NCBI GenBank assembly: GCA_007571105.1
Contig: RKRZ01000106.1
Location: 1-13,046 of the forward strand
Length of the DNA stretch: 13,046 bases
Direction of reading: 5' to 3'
DNA from: Gammaproteobacteria bacterium
Lineage (GTDB): Bacteria > Pseudomonadota > Gammaproteobacteria > Poriferisulfidales > Poriferisulfidaceae
Each line of letters starts with the position of its first letter. The stretch's first letter is position 1. The notes below the pieces were generated by a model. That model was not told the origin of the DNA. It saw nothing but the letters and a program-made list of their open reading frames with translations, and did no database searches. Positions 5,675 through 12,983 of this stretch are shown piece after piece. The translations under genes and the position numbers were made by a program.

Positions 5675-7972
5675 TCACCATTCCCAGGAAACCCGCGCGT
5701 AAACATTGCGCCCAGGTCCCGGAATGCGTTCTCCCACCGCAATTTCGCTCTCAAGAACTCGATTGAACCCATTCATGTGATCCACATACATTCGATCGGT
5801 GAGGTTTTCCACGCCGAATGACAATGTCAAACCCAAGGATGGATGTGTGTACTGAGATCTGAAGTTGTACAACGCATAGCCGGATGTCGGGCGGTTGTGA
5901 TTCTTGGGGTTCAGCGGATCGTCGAGCATCAACTGAGACACTTTTGATTGGCGGGCAGACCAGTCCACTTCAACCGCCACAACCCAATCTTCCACCTGTT
6001 TGGAAAACGACAGCAAACCGCGTAACGGCGGCATGCGATAAACATTATCGTCCTTGATCCTCCGAGTGTTGCCATTCGCCCGGCGCTGACTTTCAAATGT
6101 CTCGCGGAGTTTTCCGCGGACATAACTGACCGTGCCATCCACCTGCCAGCCGGCCATCAATGGAAATTGAAAGATGGCGTCCGCGCCATAAAATTCCGCA
6201 TCCACATTCTCGAAACGGACCGGAGTCGGATCTCCATTGAGCACGCCGCTGACGCGAACGACGTCTTCATCCGTAGTCGGAATCCCGGTAATGTAGTCGT
6301 TCACCCGTCGCGCAAATATGCGCGGAGAAAACCGGCTTCTTCCTTGTCGCCAATTCAGGCCTAACTCCAACTGGATGGAGTCTTCCGGGTCCAAATCAAC
6401 ATTCCCCACATAGTTGTTGCCGTCAGCAAGCCCTGCGTTGGTCTCTAAGGGAACCCATAAGTAACGTTCCATATAGGCCGGCGCTCGCGTCTTGCGCGCC
6501 ACCCCGAATTCCAATTGCACCGTGTCACTCCAGTCATAGTGAAACACGGCGGTAACATCCAGCTCCGTATCGTTCTGACTGCGGTCGGCCTGGTTGAAAC
6601 GCTTGCTCAACATGCCGACAGACATAGCCGGTGGAGGCATCCAGTCTGCTGGCTTCAAGGTCGGATCTTTGCAACCTCGCGTGGCCAGTGATCCCTCGGG
6701 CCCATATTTCGGGTGCGTGGAATTGGCATTGGCATTCAGCAACATCTGGCAGGTCGGACGGAAATGAGACACCCGGCTGGAATCCGCACGCACATGCTGC
6801 ACCCGCAATCCGAACTCGCCACTCCAGGACCTCCCTAATGCCCCGTTCCATTCGACAAAAGCGCCATATTGATCGGTCTCGGCATCTTTGAAATTTTCGA
6901 CAAAGAACGCCATAGCATCCGGATCGTAGATCGTTCCTCCGTTCTCATCCTGCCTGAAATCCAGGCCAAGACGCAATTCTCCATCCGCCCACAACCGCTG
7001 TCCGATCAATTTGCCGCCCACAGATTCTCCTTCAATATAGGCACGGCGCCGGTCCGTGCCGCGAAATGGCGGCAGAATGTTTGCCGGACTGAAGTCCGGA
7101 GGGGGCCGCAAATAATAGTTGGACATATCATGTTCCGTATCCTGGTAGTACAGTTGTCCTTCGATCTGCCACTCGCCCAGCGTCTGGTTCGCCCGGAAAT
7201 TGACCAGGTCCGTGTGGTAATAGCGGATGTCCATCGGCAGCGCGGGCGTGCCGGTATAGCCGGTATTGTTGCGTGCGAAATCGAGTGAGAATTCACCCCC
7301 CTGCCACTGGTGCCCACCCCCGATGCCGAAGAAATCCCGCTCGAACTGGGACGCGTGAATGCGCGCATCGGCACTATGCATCGCATCCGCCTCGTCATGT
7401 GTGCCGTACAAGTGGATGCGGGTATGCGCATTCGAAGTGCCCAGAAAAACACTGTAGGTGTTGGCGCTGTTGGCTGACTGGTTGTCTGCCGAACCTCGGC
7501 CGTGGAACTCGAACTCCTCGCCCAGACCGAAGTGGCTGGTGTACGAAATGGCATCAATGTAGCCGCCAATGGCCGAGCCGACCCGAACCGGCGCGATCCC
7601 GCGGTGTACCTGCACCGATTCGGTCAGGGAACTGGGCATGTAATGCAATGGGCTGTCCATCCAGACAGGTCCCGCGGTGTGGGGCTGGCGCCCATCCATA
7701 TGCGTTTGCACCCGATAAGTATGGAGCCCCCGGTATTGCGGAATGCTGGTTAAAGGTCCATTGCGATTGACCGCACCTCCGGGAGCCAAGCGAATCAGGT
7801 TGGGCGTGTCAGTAGGCAGCCCCGCATGTTGGAACACTGCCTTCTCTCCATACACGGAAATCACTTCTTGCGCCTTGGCACCTCCCAGCGCCGCCAAAAA
7901 CAGCATTATCGGCATCAGCACTGAAAAAGACAGACTGCACAATTGCATGCACAACGAACCGCAGGAAAACAT
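5675..7972 (-). CDS. TonB-dependent outer-membrane receptor, OprC/NosA-like
   Basis: A 765-residue outer-membrane beta-barrel receptor powered by TonB. A hydrophobic export signal ends near GAKAQ (residue 35). EVISVYG (36-42) directly after it is a plausible TonB box. The plug follows, with NLIRLAPGGAVNRNGPLT (58-75), IPQYRGL (77-83), then WMDSPLHYMPSSLTESVQVHRGIAPV (104-129). This NRNGPL, QYRGL, PLHY, RGIAPV pattern is what I associate with OprC/NosA-like receptors, of which OprC is a copper receptor. Met92, His98, Met105, His110 and Met112 in the plug are candidate soft-metal ligands. One extracellular loop has Cys408 and Cys434, a possible disulfide. The final VENLTDRMY and terminal VSWEW are typical barrel ends. 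The start is the ATG at 7972; the signal n-region lacks Lys/Arg, so an internal Met (9 or 20) is possible. The substrate is unproven: copper, iron chelate or other. Confidence 0.9.
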   Translation of the reverse strand: MFSCGSLCMQLCSLSFSVLMPIMLFLAALGGAKAQEVISVYGEKAVFQHAGLPTDTPNLIRLAPGGAVNRNGPLTSIPQYRGLHTYRVQTHMDGRQPHTAGPVWMDSPLHYMPSSLTESVQVHRGIAPVRVGSAIGGYIDAISYTSHFGLGEEFEFHGRGSADNQSANSANTYSVFLGTSNAHTRIHLYGTHDEADAMHSADARIHASQFERDFFGIGGGHQWQGGEFSLDFARNNTGYTGTPALPMDIRYYHTDLVNFRANQTLGEWQIEGQLYYQDTEHDMSNYYLRPPPDFSPANILPPFRGTDRRRAYIEGESVGGKLIGQRLWADGELRLGLDFRQDENGGTIYDPDAMAFFVENFKDAETDQYGAFVEWNGALGRSWSGEFGLRVQHVRADSSRVSHFRPTCQMLLNANANSTHPKYGPEGSLATRGCKDPTLKPADWMPPPAMSVGMLSKRFNQADRSQNDTELDVTAVFHYDWSDTVQLEFGVARKTRAPAYMERYLWVPLETNAGLADGNNYVGNVDLDPEDSIQLELGLNWRQGRSRFSPRIFARRVNDYITGIPTTDEDVVRVSGVLNGDPTPVRFENVDAEFYGADAIFQFPLMAGWQVDGTVSYVRGKLRETFESQRRANGNTRRIKDDNVYRMPPLRGLLSFSKQVEDWVVAVEVDWSARQSKVSQLMLDDPLNPKNHNRPTSGYALYNFRSQYTHPSLGLTLSFGVENLTDRMYVDHMNGFNRVLESEIAVGERIPGPGRNVYARVSWEW

Positions 7973-8009
7973 ACGAAAATCTTGGGGAAAGGAAAAATAA
8001 AACGTGCAT

Positions 8010-8038
8010 TTTATATGCCCGCGGGCTCATCGAAATAA
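8010..8038 (-). promoter_or_regulatory. Putative promoter of the TonB receptor with a palindrome in its spacer
   Basis: On the minus strand, TTATTT (8038-8033) and TATAAA (8015-8010) are separated by 17 bp. The perfect 10-bp palindrome GCCCGCGGGC (8017-8026) lies within this spacer, where a repressor or metal-responsive regulator could act. No Fur-box-like sequence is evident here. Promoter and operator are both inferred from sequence pattern only. Confidence 0.4.
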
Positions 8039-8065
8039 CCGGCGTCGTCCGACTCAAGATACATA

Positions 8066-8071
8066 TATAAT
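8066..8071 (+). promoter_or_regulatory. -10 element of a promoter for thiC
   Basis: A perfect TATAAT ends 9 bases before the thiC ATG, so transcription would begin at or within a few bases of the start codon. No good -35 hexamer is visible at 16-18 bp upstream. The whole 7973-8080 gap contains no THI-box (TPP riboswitch) landmarks such as CTGAGA or the ACCTGA segment, and no Shine-Dalgarno sequence. Confidence 0.45.
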
Positions 8072-8080
8072 TCCGGCACA

Positions 8081-9973
8081 ATGAGTCAGACCGCCGAAGA
8101 CCTCCACACACGCACAGCCCGTCTGTCCGAAGACGTCACCGATCCTCTGCCCGGGTCCCGCAAGATTTACCAGACCGGGTCCCGGACGGATTTGCGCGTC
8201 GGCATGCGCGAGATCGAGCAGACACCTTCTTCCGTCAGTTTTGGGGAAGAAATCAATCCGCCGATTCCGGTCTACGACACCTCCGGGCCCTACACAGACC
8301 CTCAAGCGGAAATTGACATTCACGCCGGGCTGTCTCCCTTGCGCGAAAACTGGATTGAAGAGCGAAAAGATACAGAAATACTGGATGCTCCAAGTTCCCA
8401 TTACGGGCAAGAGCGCCTGACCGACGCAAGCCTCGACTCCATCCGCATGCCGCCCTCGCGATTGCCGCGTCGGGCCTTATCTGGCCGTGCAGTCACCCAG
8501 ATGCACTACGCGCGCCAGGGCGTGGTGACCCCGGAGATGGAATACGTCGCCATTCGCGAGAACTGCCGGCTGCAAGCCCTGCGCGAAGACCCCGCCTACG
8601 AGGAACTGCTGCGACAACACGCCGGAGAAGCCTTTGGCGCCACCTTGCCAAGGGAAGTCACCCCCGAATTTGTTCGCGCAGAAGTCGCAAGCGGGCGCGC
8701 CATCATTCCGTGCAATATCAATCATCCGGAATTGGAGCCCATGATTATTGGCCGCAACTTTCGCGTCAAGATCAATGCCAACATCGGCAACTCCGCCGTC
8801 ACCTCCTCGATTGCCGAGGAAGTCGAGAAAATGGTTTGGGCGGTGCGCTGGGGCGGCGATACGGTGATGGACTTGTCAACCGGTGCAAACATCCACGAAA
8901 CCCGCGAATGGATCTTGCGGAATTCCCCCGTGCCCATTGGCACGGTGCCCATCTATCAGGCTCTTGAGAAAGTGGATGGACGTGCCGAGGAATTGACTTG
9001 GGAAATCTATCGGGACACACTGATCGAACAGGCCGAACAGGGCGTTGATTACTTCACGGTGCACGCCGGGGTACGCTTGCACTACATCCCGATGACGGCC
9101 AATCGGGTCACCGGCATCGTGTCGCGTGGCGGATCCATCATGGCGAAATGGTGTCTGGCGCATCACGAGGAAAGTTTCCTGTACGAGCACTTCGCCGACA
9201 TCTGTGAGATCATGCGGACCTACGATATTGCCTTCTCTTTGGGTGACGGACTGCGTCCCGGCAGCATTGCGGATGCGAATGACGAAGCCCAGTTTGCAGA
9301 ATTGAACACTTTGGGTGAGTTGACCAAAATCGCCTGGGAGCATGACGTGCAGGTCATGATCGAAGGTCCCGGACACATCCCGATGCACATGATTCGGGAG
9401 AATGTCGAGCGGGAAATTGAGGTCTGCCAGGAAGCGCCTTTCTATACCCTCGGTCCACTGGCTACCGATATTGCTCCCGGCTACGATCACATCACTTCAG
9501 GAATTGGCGCGGCCATGATCGGCTGGTTTGGCACCGCCATGCTGTGCTATGTGACCCCCAAGGAACACCTGGGCCTGCCCAACAAGGAGGACGTGCGCGT
9601 TGGCATCATCACTTATAAGATTGCCGCGCATGCGGCGGACCTCGCACACGGGTATCCGGGCTCACAATTGCGCGACAATGCCCTATCGAAAGCGCGCTTT
9701 GAATTCCGCTGGCGCGACCAGTTCAATCTGGGACTGGACCCCCAGAAGGCGGAGGAATTCCATGATGAGACATTGCCGCGCGAAGCAGCCAAGACCGCGC
9801 ATTTCTGCTCGATGTGCGGCCCTCACTTCTGCTCCATGAAAATCACTCAGGAAGTGCGCCAATTTGCGCAGACGCACCAGTTGCAGGACATGACCGAGGC
9901 ACTGAACGAAGGCATGAAAGAGAAAGCGGCAGAATTCAGAGAACAAGGCGCCGAACTCTACACCCCGCAATAA
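8081..9973 (+). CDS. thiC: Phosphomethylpyrimidine synthase ThiC
   Basis: Radical SAM enzyme that converts aminoimidazole ribotide to hydroxymethylpyrimidine phosphate in thiamine biosynthesis. The 630 residues match the usual full length (about 630 in E. coli). Landmarks include VYDTSGPYTDP near residue 65, NINHPELEPMIIGRNF near 213, NIGNSAVTSS near 235, and VHAGVRL, GLRPGS and EGPGHIPMHM in the barrel. The C-terminal 4Fe-4S motif CSMCGPHFC is at Cys576, Cys579 and Cys584. The enzyme appears intact. The ATG at 8081 has no Shine-Dalgarno sequence and a TATAAT only 9 bases upstream. The gene is followed after 31 bp by the methyltransferase-like gene on the same strand, consistent with one transcript through kdtA. 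Confidence 0.97.
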   Translation: MSQTAEDLHTRTARLSEDVTDPLPGSRKIYQTGSRTDLRVGMREIEQTPSSVSFGEEINPPIPVYDTSGPYTDPQAEIDIHAGLSPLRENWIEERKDTEILDAPSSHYGQERLTDASLDSIRMPPSRLPRRALSGRAVTQMHYARQGVVTPEMEYVAIRENCRLQALREDPAYEELLRQHAGEAFGATLPREVTPEFVRAEVASGRAIIPCNINHPELEPMIIGRNFRVKINANIGNSAVTSSIAEEVEKMVWAVRWGGDTVMDLSTGANIHETREWILRNSPVPIGTVPIYQALEKVDGRAEELTWEIYRDTLIEQAEQGVDYFTVHAGVRLHYIPMTANRVTGIVSRGGSIMAKWCLAHHEESFLYEHFADICEIMRTYDIAFSLGDGLRPGSIADANDEAQFAELNTLGELTKIAWEHDVQVMIEGPGHIPMHMIRENVEREIEVCQEAPFYTLGPLATDIAPGYDHITSGIGAAMIGWFGTAMLCYVTPKEHLGLPNKEDVRVGIITYKIAAHAADLAHGYPGSQLRDNALSKARFEFRWRDQFNLGLDPQKAEEFHDETLPREAAKTAHFCSMCGPHFCSMKITQEVRQFAQTHQLQDMTEALNEGMKEKAAEFREQGAELYTPQ

Positions 9974-10004
9974 GCGTATCGCGACTCCCTGCTTTCCCAA
10001 AGCA

Positions 10005-10649
10005 ATGAATTTCGAACTCGCCCGCCAGAACATGGTGGAACGGCAACTTCGTGAAGGCGCAGTCATGGACGAGCGTACCCTGGAGGTGATGGCCGAACTG
10101 CCGCGCGAGCGTTTTCTTCCGCCCTCCCATGCGGCTTTGGCCTACGCCGACATTCCCACGCCCTTGCCGTGCGAACAACGCACCATGACGCCGCGTGAGG
10201 AAGGCCTGTTGCTGCAAGCGATTGATCTGCAGCCGCATGAGCACATCCTAGAAATCGGCACCGGCAGCGGATTCTTGAGCGCCTGCATGAGCCAACTGGC
10301 CCAACAGATTGACAGTCTGGAGATCCACAGGGAATTGGCCGCACAAGCGGCAACCACCCTTCGGGAATTGGGCTGTAACAATGTCACAGTGCGCACCGCC
10401 AACGCATGGCAGCACCACAGTACTGTCCTCTACGATGCGATTGTGTTGACCGGATCGCTACCGAATTACACGCCGCGCTTCGAACGATGGGTCAAGGAGG
10501 GGGGACGCATCTTTGCTGTCGTCGGCCAAGCTCCGGTCATGACAGCACAGCTGATCTGCCCAAATGCCGACACAGAAAATGGACCCTCCATCCGGCGCCT
10601 GTTTGAACTGGAACTCGACCCCCTGCTCCGTACAGGCCAATTGCACTGA
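10005..10649 (+). CDS. Protein-L-isoaspartate O-methyltransferase-like protein
   Basis: A 214-residue SAM-dependent methyltransferase of the Pcm (PCMT) family. The N-terminal ARQNMVERQLREGAVMDERT (6-25) and PRERFLPP (33-40) are typical of the family. The SAM-binding motif I is ILEIGTGSGFLSA (81-93), where classical PIMT has GTGSGYQTA. The C-terminal half is diverged, so repair of isoaspartate in proteins is not assured. I recall close relatives lying next to a rhodanese and tolC in Gammaproteobacteria, with the true substrate undefined. It is cytoplasmic, with no signal peptide. Two bases separate its stop from the next ATG, so the two genes are probably translationally linked. No clear Shine-Dalgarno sequence precedes the ATG. 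Confidence 0.85.
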   Translation: MNFELARQNMVERQLREGAVMDERTLEVMAELPRERFLPPSHAALAYADIPTPLPCEQRTMTPREEGLLLQAIDLQPHEHILEIGTGSGFLSACMSQLAQQIDSLEIHRELAAQAATTLRELGCNNVTVRTANAWQHHSTVLYDAIVLTGSLPNYTPRFERWVKEGGRIFAVVGQAPVMTAQLICPNADTENGPSIRRLFELELDPLLRTGQLH

Positions 10650-10651
10650 AC

Positions 10652-10975
10652 ATGCGCGACATCTCCGTACAGGAACTCAAGCAGTTGCTGGATTCCGAAG
10701 CCGACGCACCGGTGCTCCTGGACGTCCGGGAGCCTTGGGAGATTGAGCGCGTGTGCCTGCCGAACAGCCACTACATTCCCATGCGGGAATTGCCACAGCG
10801 TCTTGCGGAACTTGATCCGGACCGGGAAACAGTCGTGATCTGCCACCATGGCATCCGAAGCCGCGCCGCCGCCTTGTATATGGAACAGCAGTTCGACTTC
10901 TCCCGCATCCTCAATCTAAAGGGCGGCATTGACGCCTGGGCGCGCGAAATAGACTCGCAACTGCCGATCTACTAG
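10652..10975 (+). CDS. Single-domain rhodanese (sulfurtransferase)
   Basis: A 107-residue single rhodanese domain. It has LLDVREPWEIE (22-32), the conserved Asp/Arg signature, and the active-site loop CHHGIRS (64-70) with Cys64 as the expected persulfide-forming nucleophile, followed by AAALYM and the ending LKGGIDAWARE. This is the CxxGxR loop type of small GlpE-like rhodaneses. A sulfur carrier or transfer role is likely; the partner is unknown. It sits 2 bp after the Pcm-like gene and 8 bp before kdtA, in an apparent operon. Confidence 0.92.
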   Translation: MRDISVQELKQLLDSEADAPVLLDVREPWEIERVCLPNSHYIPMRELPQRLAELDPDRETVVICHHGIRSRAAALYMEQQFDFSRILNLKGGIDAWAREIDSQLPIY

Positions 10976-10983
10976 ATGCTGCC

Positions 10984-12228
10984 ATGAGTTGCGAGCCAGT
11001 GCCGCTGAGTTATCGCATCGTCTCCCTGATTGCGGCCATCCCGGCGGGGGTGTACACCCTCATGCGCGCTGTAAAGGATGGGGGAATCACCTATCTGTGC
11101 CAACGCTACGCCTGGCGACTGCCCAAGGACCTTGGAGAATGTGTCGGAGTGCACTGCTGCTCGGTTGGCGAAGTCAGCGCTGCCGCGCCACTGATTCATC
11201 TGCTGCAGGATGAGGGACATACCGTGTTTCTGAGCGTCACGACTCCGACCGGGCGGCGCATGGCGCACGTGTTGATGCCAAAACTGGCCTGTGTGTACTT
11301 TCCATTGGACCACGCCACAGTGGTCTGCCGTTGGCTGCACCGGATCCAGCCCCGGGCCCTGTTGATTATGGAAACCGAATTGTGGCCCAACTTCTTTTAT
11401 GCGGCCCAACAGCGGAATATTCCATTGGCATTGATCAATGCCCGATTGACCGACCGCACCGACCACCCTCCATTTCTCCTGCGCCACACCCTGCAATTGA
11501 CCCTGCAACGTGCTCACTGCATTCTTTCACGTAGCGACGAGGATCGCCAGAAATTCCTGAATCAGAACGCTTCCCCAGAGCGTGTCGTCAGTCTGGGCAA
11601 CATCAAGTACGCGACAGCCGAAAACCCGGTTGATGCCGATCGGCCATTTTCGCGAGCCTACGTGCTGGCCGCCTCCACCCACGCAGACGAAGAAGAACAG
11701 CTTGCGCAACTGTGGCAGAGGCTTGATCCTGGAGGGCATCTGCTGGTCCTGCTGCCGCGCCATCCGGAGCGGGCGCCGGATATTCTCAAACGACTGCACG
11801 CCCTAGGCTGGCGCGCGTCCCTTCACACGCAGGCAAGAAAGCCGCGGAGCGAGGATGAAATTTATGTGGTGGATACGCTGGGCGAATCCAGATGGTGGAT
11901 GCGCCATGCGGACTTTGTGTTTCTTGGCGGCTCGCTGATACCGCGCGGCGGCCACAACGTCATCGAACCGGCCGCACTCGGCAAGGCCTGTGTTGTCGGC
12001 CCGCATGTCGAGAACTTTGCAGAAGAAACTTCTGCGTTGCTTGCCGACGGCGGCCTGGCCCAGGCTTTGGATGTCGGCGCGCTTGAGGAAATCTTTCGCC
12101 AATGGCTGCAACGACCCGAAGAAGTATCCCGCATTGCAACAGCCGCAGCGGCGCACGTGCGCGAGCGCGAACAGGTCGCGCACCGTTATATCGAAGCACT
12201 GAAACGCTACGCTGTGTTGCCCTCGTAA
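10984..12228 (+). CDS. waaA: 3-deoxy-D-manno-octulosonic acid (Kdo) transferase
   Basis: Membrane-associated GT30 glycosyltransferase (KdtA/WaaA) that adds Kdo from CMP-Kdo to lipid IVA at the cytoplasmic face of the inner membrane. The 414 residues are full length. A hydrophobic N-terminal anchor (about 11-28) is followed by the acceptor-binding domain with SVGEVSAA (60-67), whose Glu63 corresponds to the catalytic base, and METELWPN (129-136). The C-terminal donor domain has LLPRHPER near 257 and RGGHNVIEPA (321-330) for CMP-Kdo binding. Whether it adds one or two Kdo cannot be read from sequence, but the adjacent Kdo kinase favours a single, phosphorylated Kdo as in Haemophilus. Its last 22 bp overlap the convergent kdkA gene. 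The ATG at 10984 is 8 bp after the rhodanese stop and lacks a clear Shine-Dalgarno sequence. Confidence 0.96.
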   Translation: MSCEPVPLSYRIVSLIAAIPAGVYTLMRAVKDGGITYLCQRYAWRLPKDLGECVGVHCCSVGEVSAAAPLIHLLQDEGHTVFLSVTTPTGRRMAHVLMPKLACVYFPLDHATVVCRWLHRIQPRALLIMETELWPNFFYAAQQRNIPLALINARLTDRTDHPPFLLRHTLQLTLQRAHCILSRSDEDRQKFLNQNASPERVVSLGNIKYATAENPVDADRPFSRAYVLAASTHADEEEQLAQLWQRLDPGGHLLVLLPRHPERAPDILKRLHALGWRASLHTQARKPRSEDEIYVVDTLGESRWWMRHADFVFLGGSLIPRGGHNVIEPAALGKACVVGPHVENFAEETSALLADGGLAQALDVGALEEIFRQWLQRPEEVSRIATAAAAHVREREQVAHRYIEALKRYAVLPS

Positions 12229-12923
12229 CCCTCAAGGAGAGCCTCGAAGTCCCCATCCTCAAAATAAAACGGCGTATGACGCTGCTGCTCCTTGAGGCAG
12301 GACCGCCGCAAGCGCTTCAAATTGCGCGGCTTCCAGAAATTTCCTCGGCGTCTTCGGCTACGGTCGAAGTCGATCACATGAAAGCCGTCGGACTCGCGCC
12401 AGAGGATATTGCCTAAGTTGAGGTCGGCGTGCCAGACCTGCAAATCATGAAGACGGCGCAAAAGAGTCCCCAAGCGTTGCCAGTCCTGGCGCGGCAATGC
12501 CCCCTGCCCCAGAACTTGCACCAGCGACGCCGCCTTGGTGATTCGCGTGCTGATTAAATCAGCGCGATACATCAACCCTCCGCGCTGAATGCGCCAGGCA
12601 ACCGGAATTGCCGTCGGAAAATCCTGTTTCAGCAAAAAATTCAAAATCGCCTCCTCCCGGACCGGGCGCGTGCGCGCATTGCCGGTCCACCAATAACGGT
12701 CCTCCCACAGCAGTGCCGCCTTGCCGCCGCGCCGATAGTGCCGCAGGGCATAATCAACTCCCTCGTAGTGAAACAGCCAGACCGTGCCGCGACCACTCCC
12801 GAAACTACTCAACATCCCCTGCACGCCCAACTGGTGCGGGTCAAACAGATTCTCCGGCGCTTCTTTAAAGTAAGCCGGGTCGTACACAATCGTGCCGCCG
12901 TCACCCAGCACCTGCTGCTGCAT
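12207..12923 (-). CDS. kdkA: Kdo kinase (3-deoxy-D-manno-octulosonic acid kinase)
   Basis: A protein-kinase-like enzyme that phosphorylates Kdo in the LPS inner core using ATP. I choose the ATG at 12923 (MQQQVLGDG), which gives 238 residues, close to the about 241 I recall for the Haemophilus enzyme, and has an AGAGAG ribosome-binding site 5 bases upstream. A longer frame to a TTG at 12983 is open but overlaps the gene behind it. Landmarks: GSGRGTVWLF (42-51), ALRHYRRGG (59-67), DFPTAIPVAWRIQRGG (101-116), catalytic loop HADLNLGNIL (165-174) with Asp167 and Asn172, and metal-binding DFD (185-187). GNFWKPRNLKRLRRS (194-208) is characteristic of KdkA. It is convergent with waaA, sharing 22 bp at the 3' ends. 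Confidence 0.93.
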   Translation of the reverse strand: MQQQVLGDGGTIVYDPAYFKEAPENLFDPHQLGVQGMLSSFGSGRGTVWLFHYEGVDYALRHYRRGGKAALLWEDRYWWTGNARTRPVREEAILNFLLKQDFPTAIPVAWRIQRGGLMYRADLISTRITKAASLVQVLGQGALPRQDWQRLGTLLRRLHDLQVWHADLNLGNILWRESDGFHVIDFDRSRRRRGNFWKPRNLKRLRRSCLKEQQRHTPFYFEDGDFEALLEGYEGNTA

Positions 12924-12926
12924 CAA

Positions 12927-12934
12927 TTCTCTCT
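12927..12934 (-). promoter_or_regulatory. Ribosome-binding site that fixes the kdkA start
   Basis: AGAGAGAA on the minus strand lies just upstream of the ATG at 12923, with 5 bases between AGAGAG and the start. It favours this ATG over the upstream TTG at 12983, which has no such site. Confidence 0.55.
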
Positions 12935-12983
12935 GGGAACCTAAATGCGTAAAGGGGAAGCCCCAATACCCCGGAATGCTCAA

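Noticed and set aside
7973..8060. Fur box controlling the TonB receptor
   Set aside because: No 19-bp segment in the gap shows a convincing match to the Fur consensus on either strand by eye.
7973..8080. TPP riboswitch upstream of thiC
   Set aside because: I looked for it specifically; the gap is short and none of the conserved THI-box segments are present.
8876..9490. 204-codon ORF antisense to thiC
   Set aside because: It lies within a fully conserved thiC sequence and its product resembles no known family.
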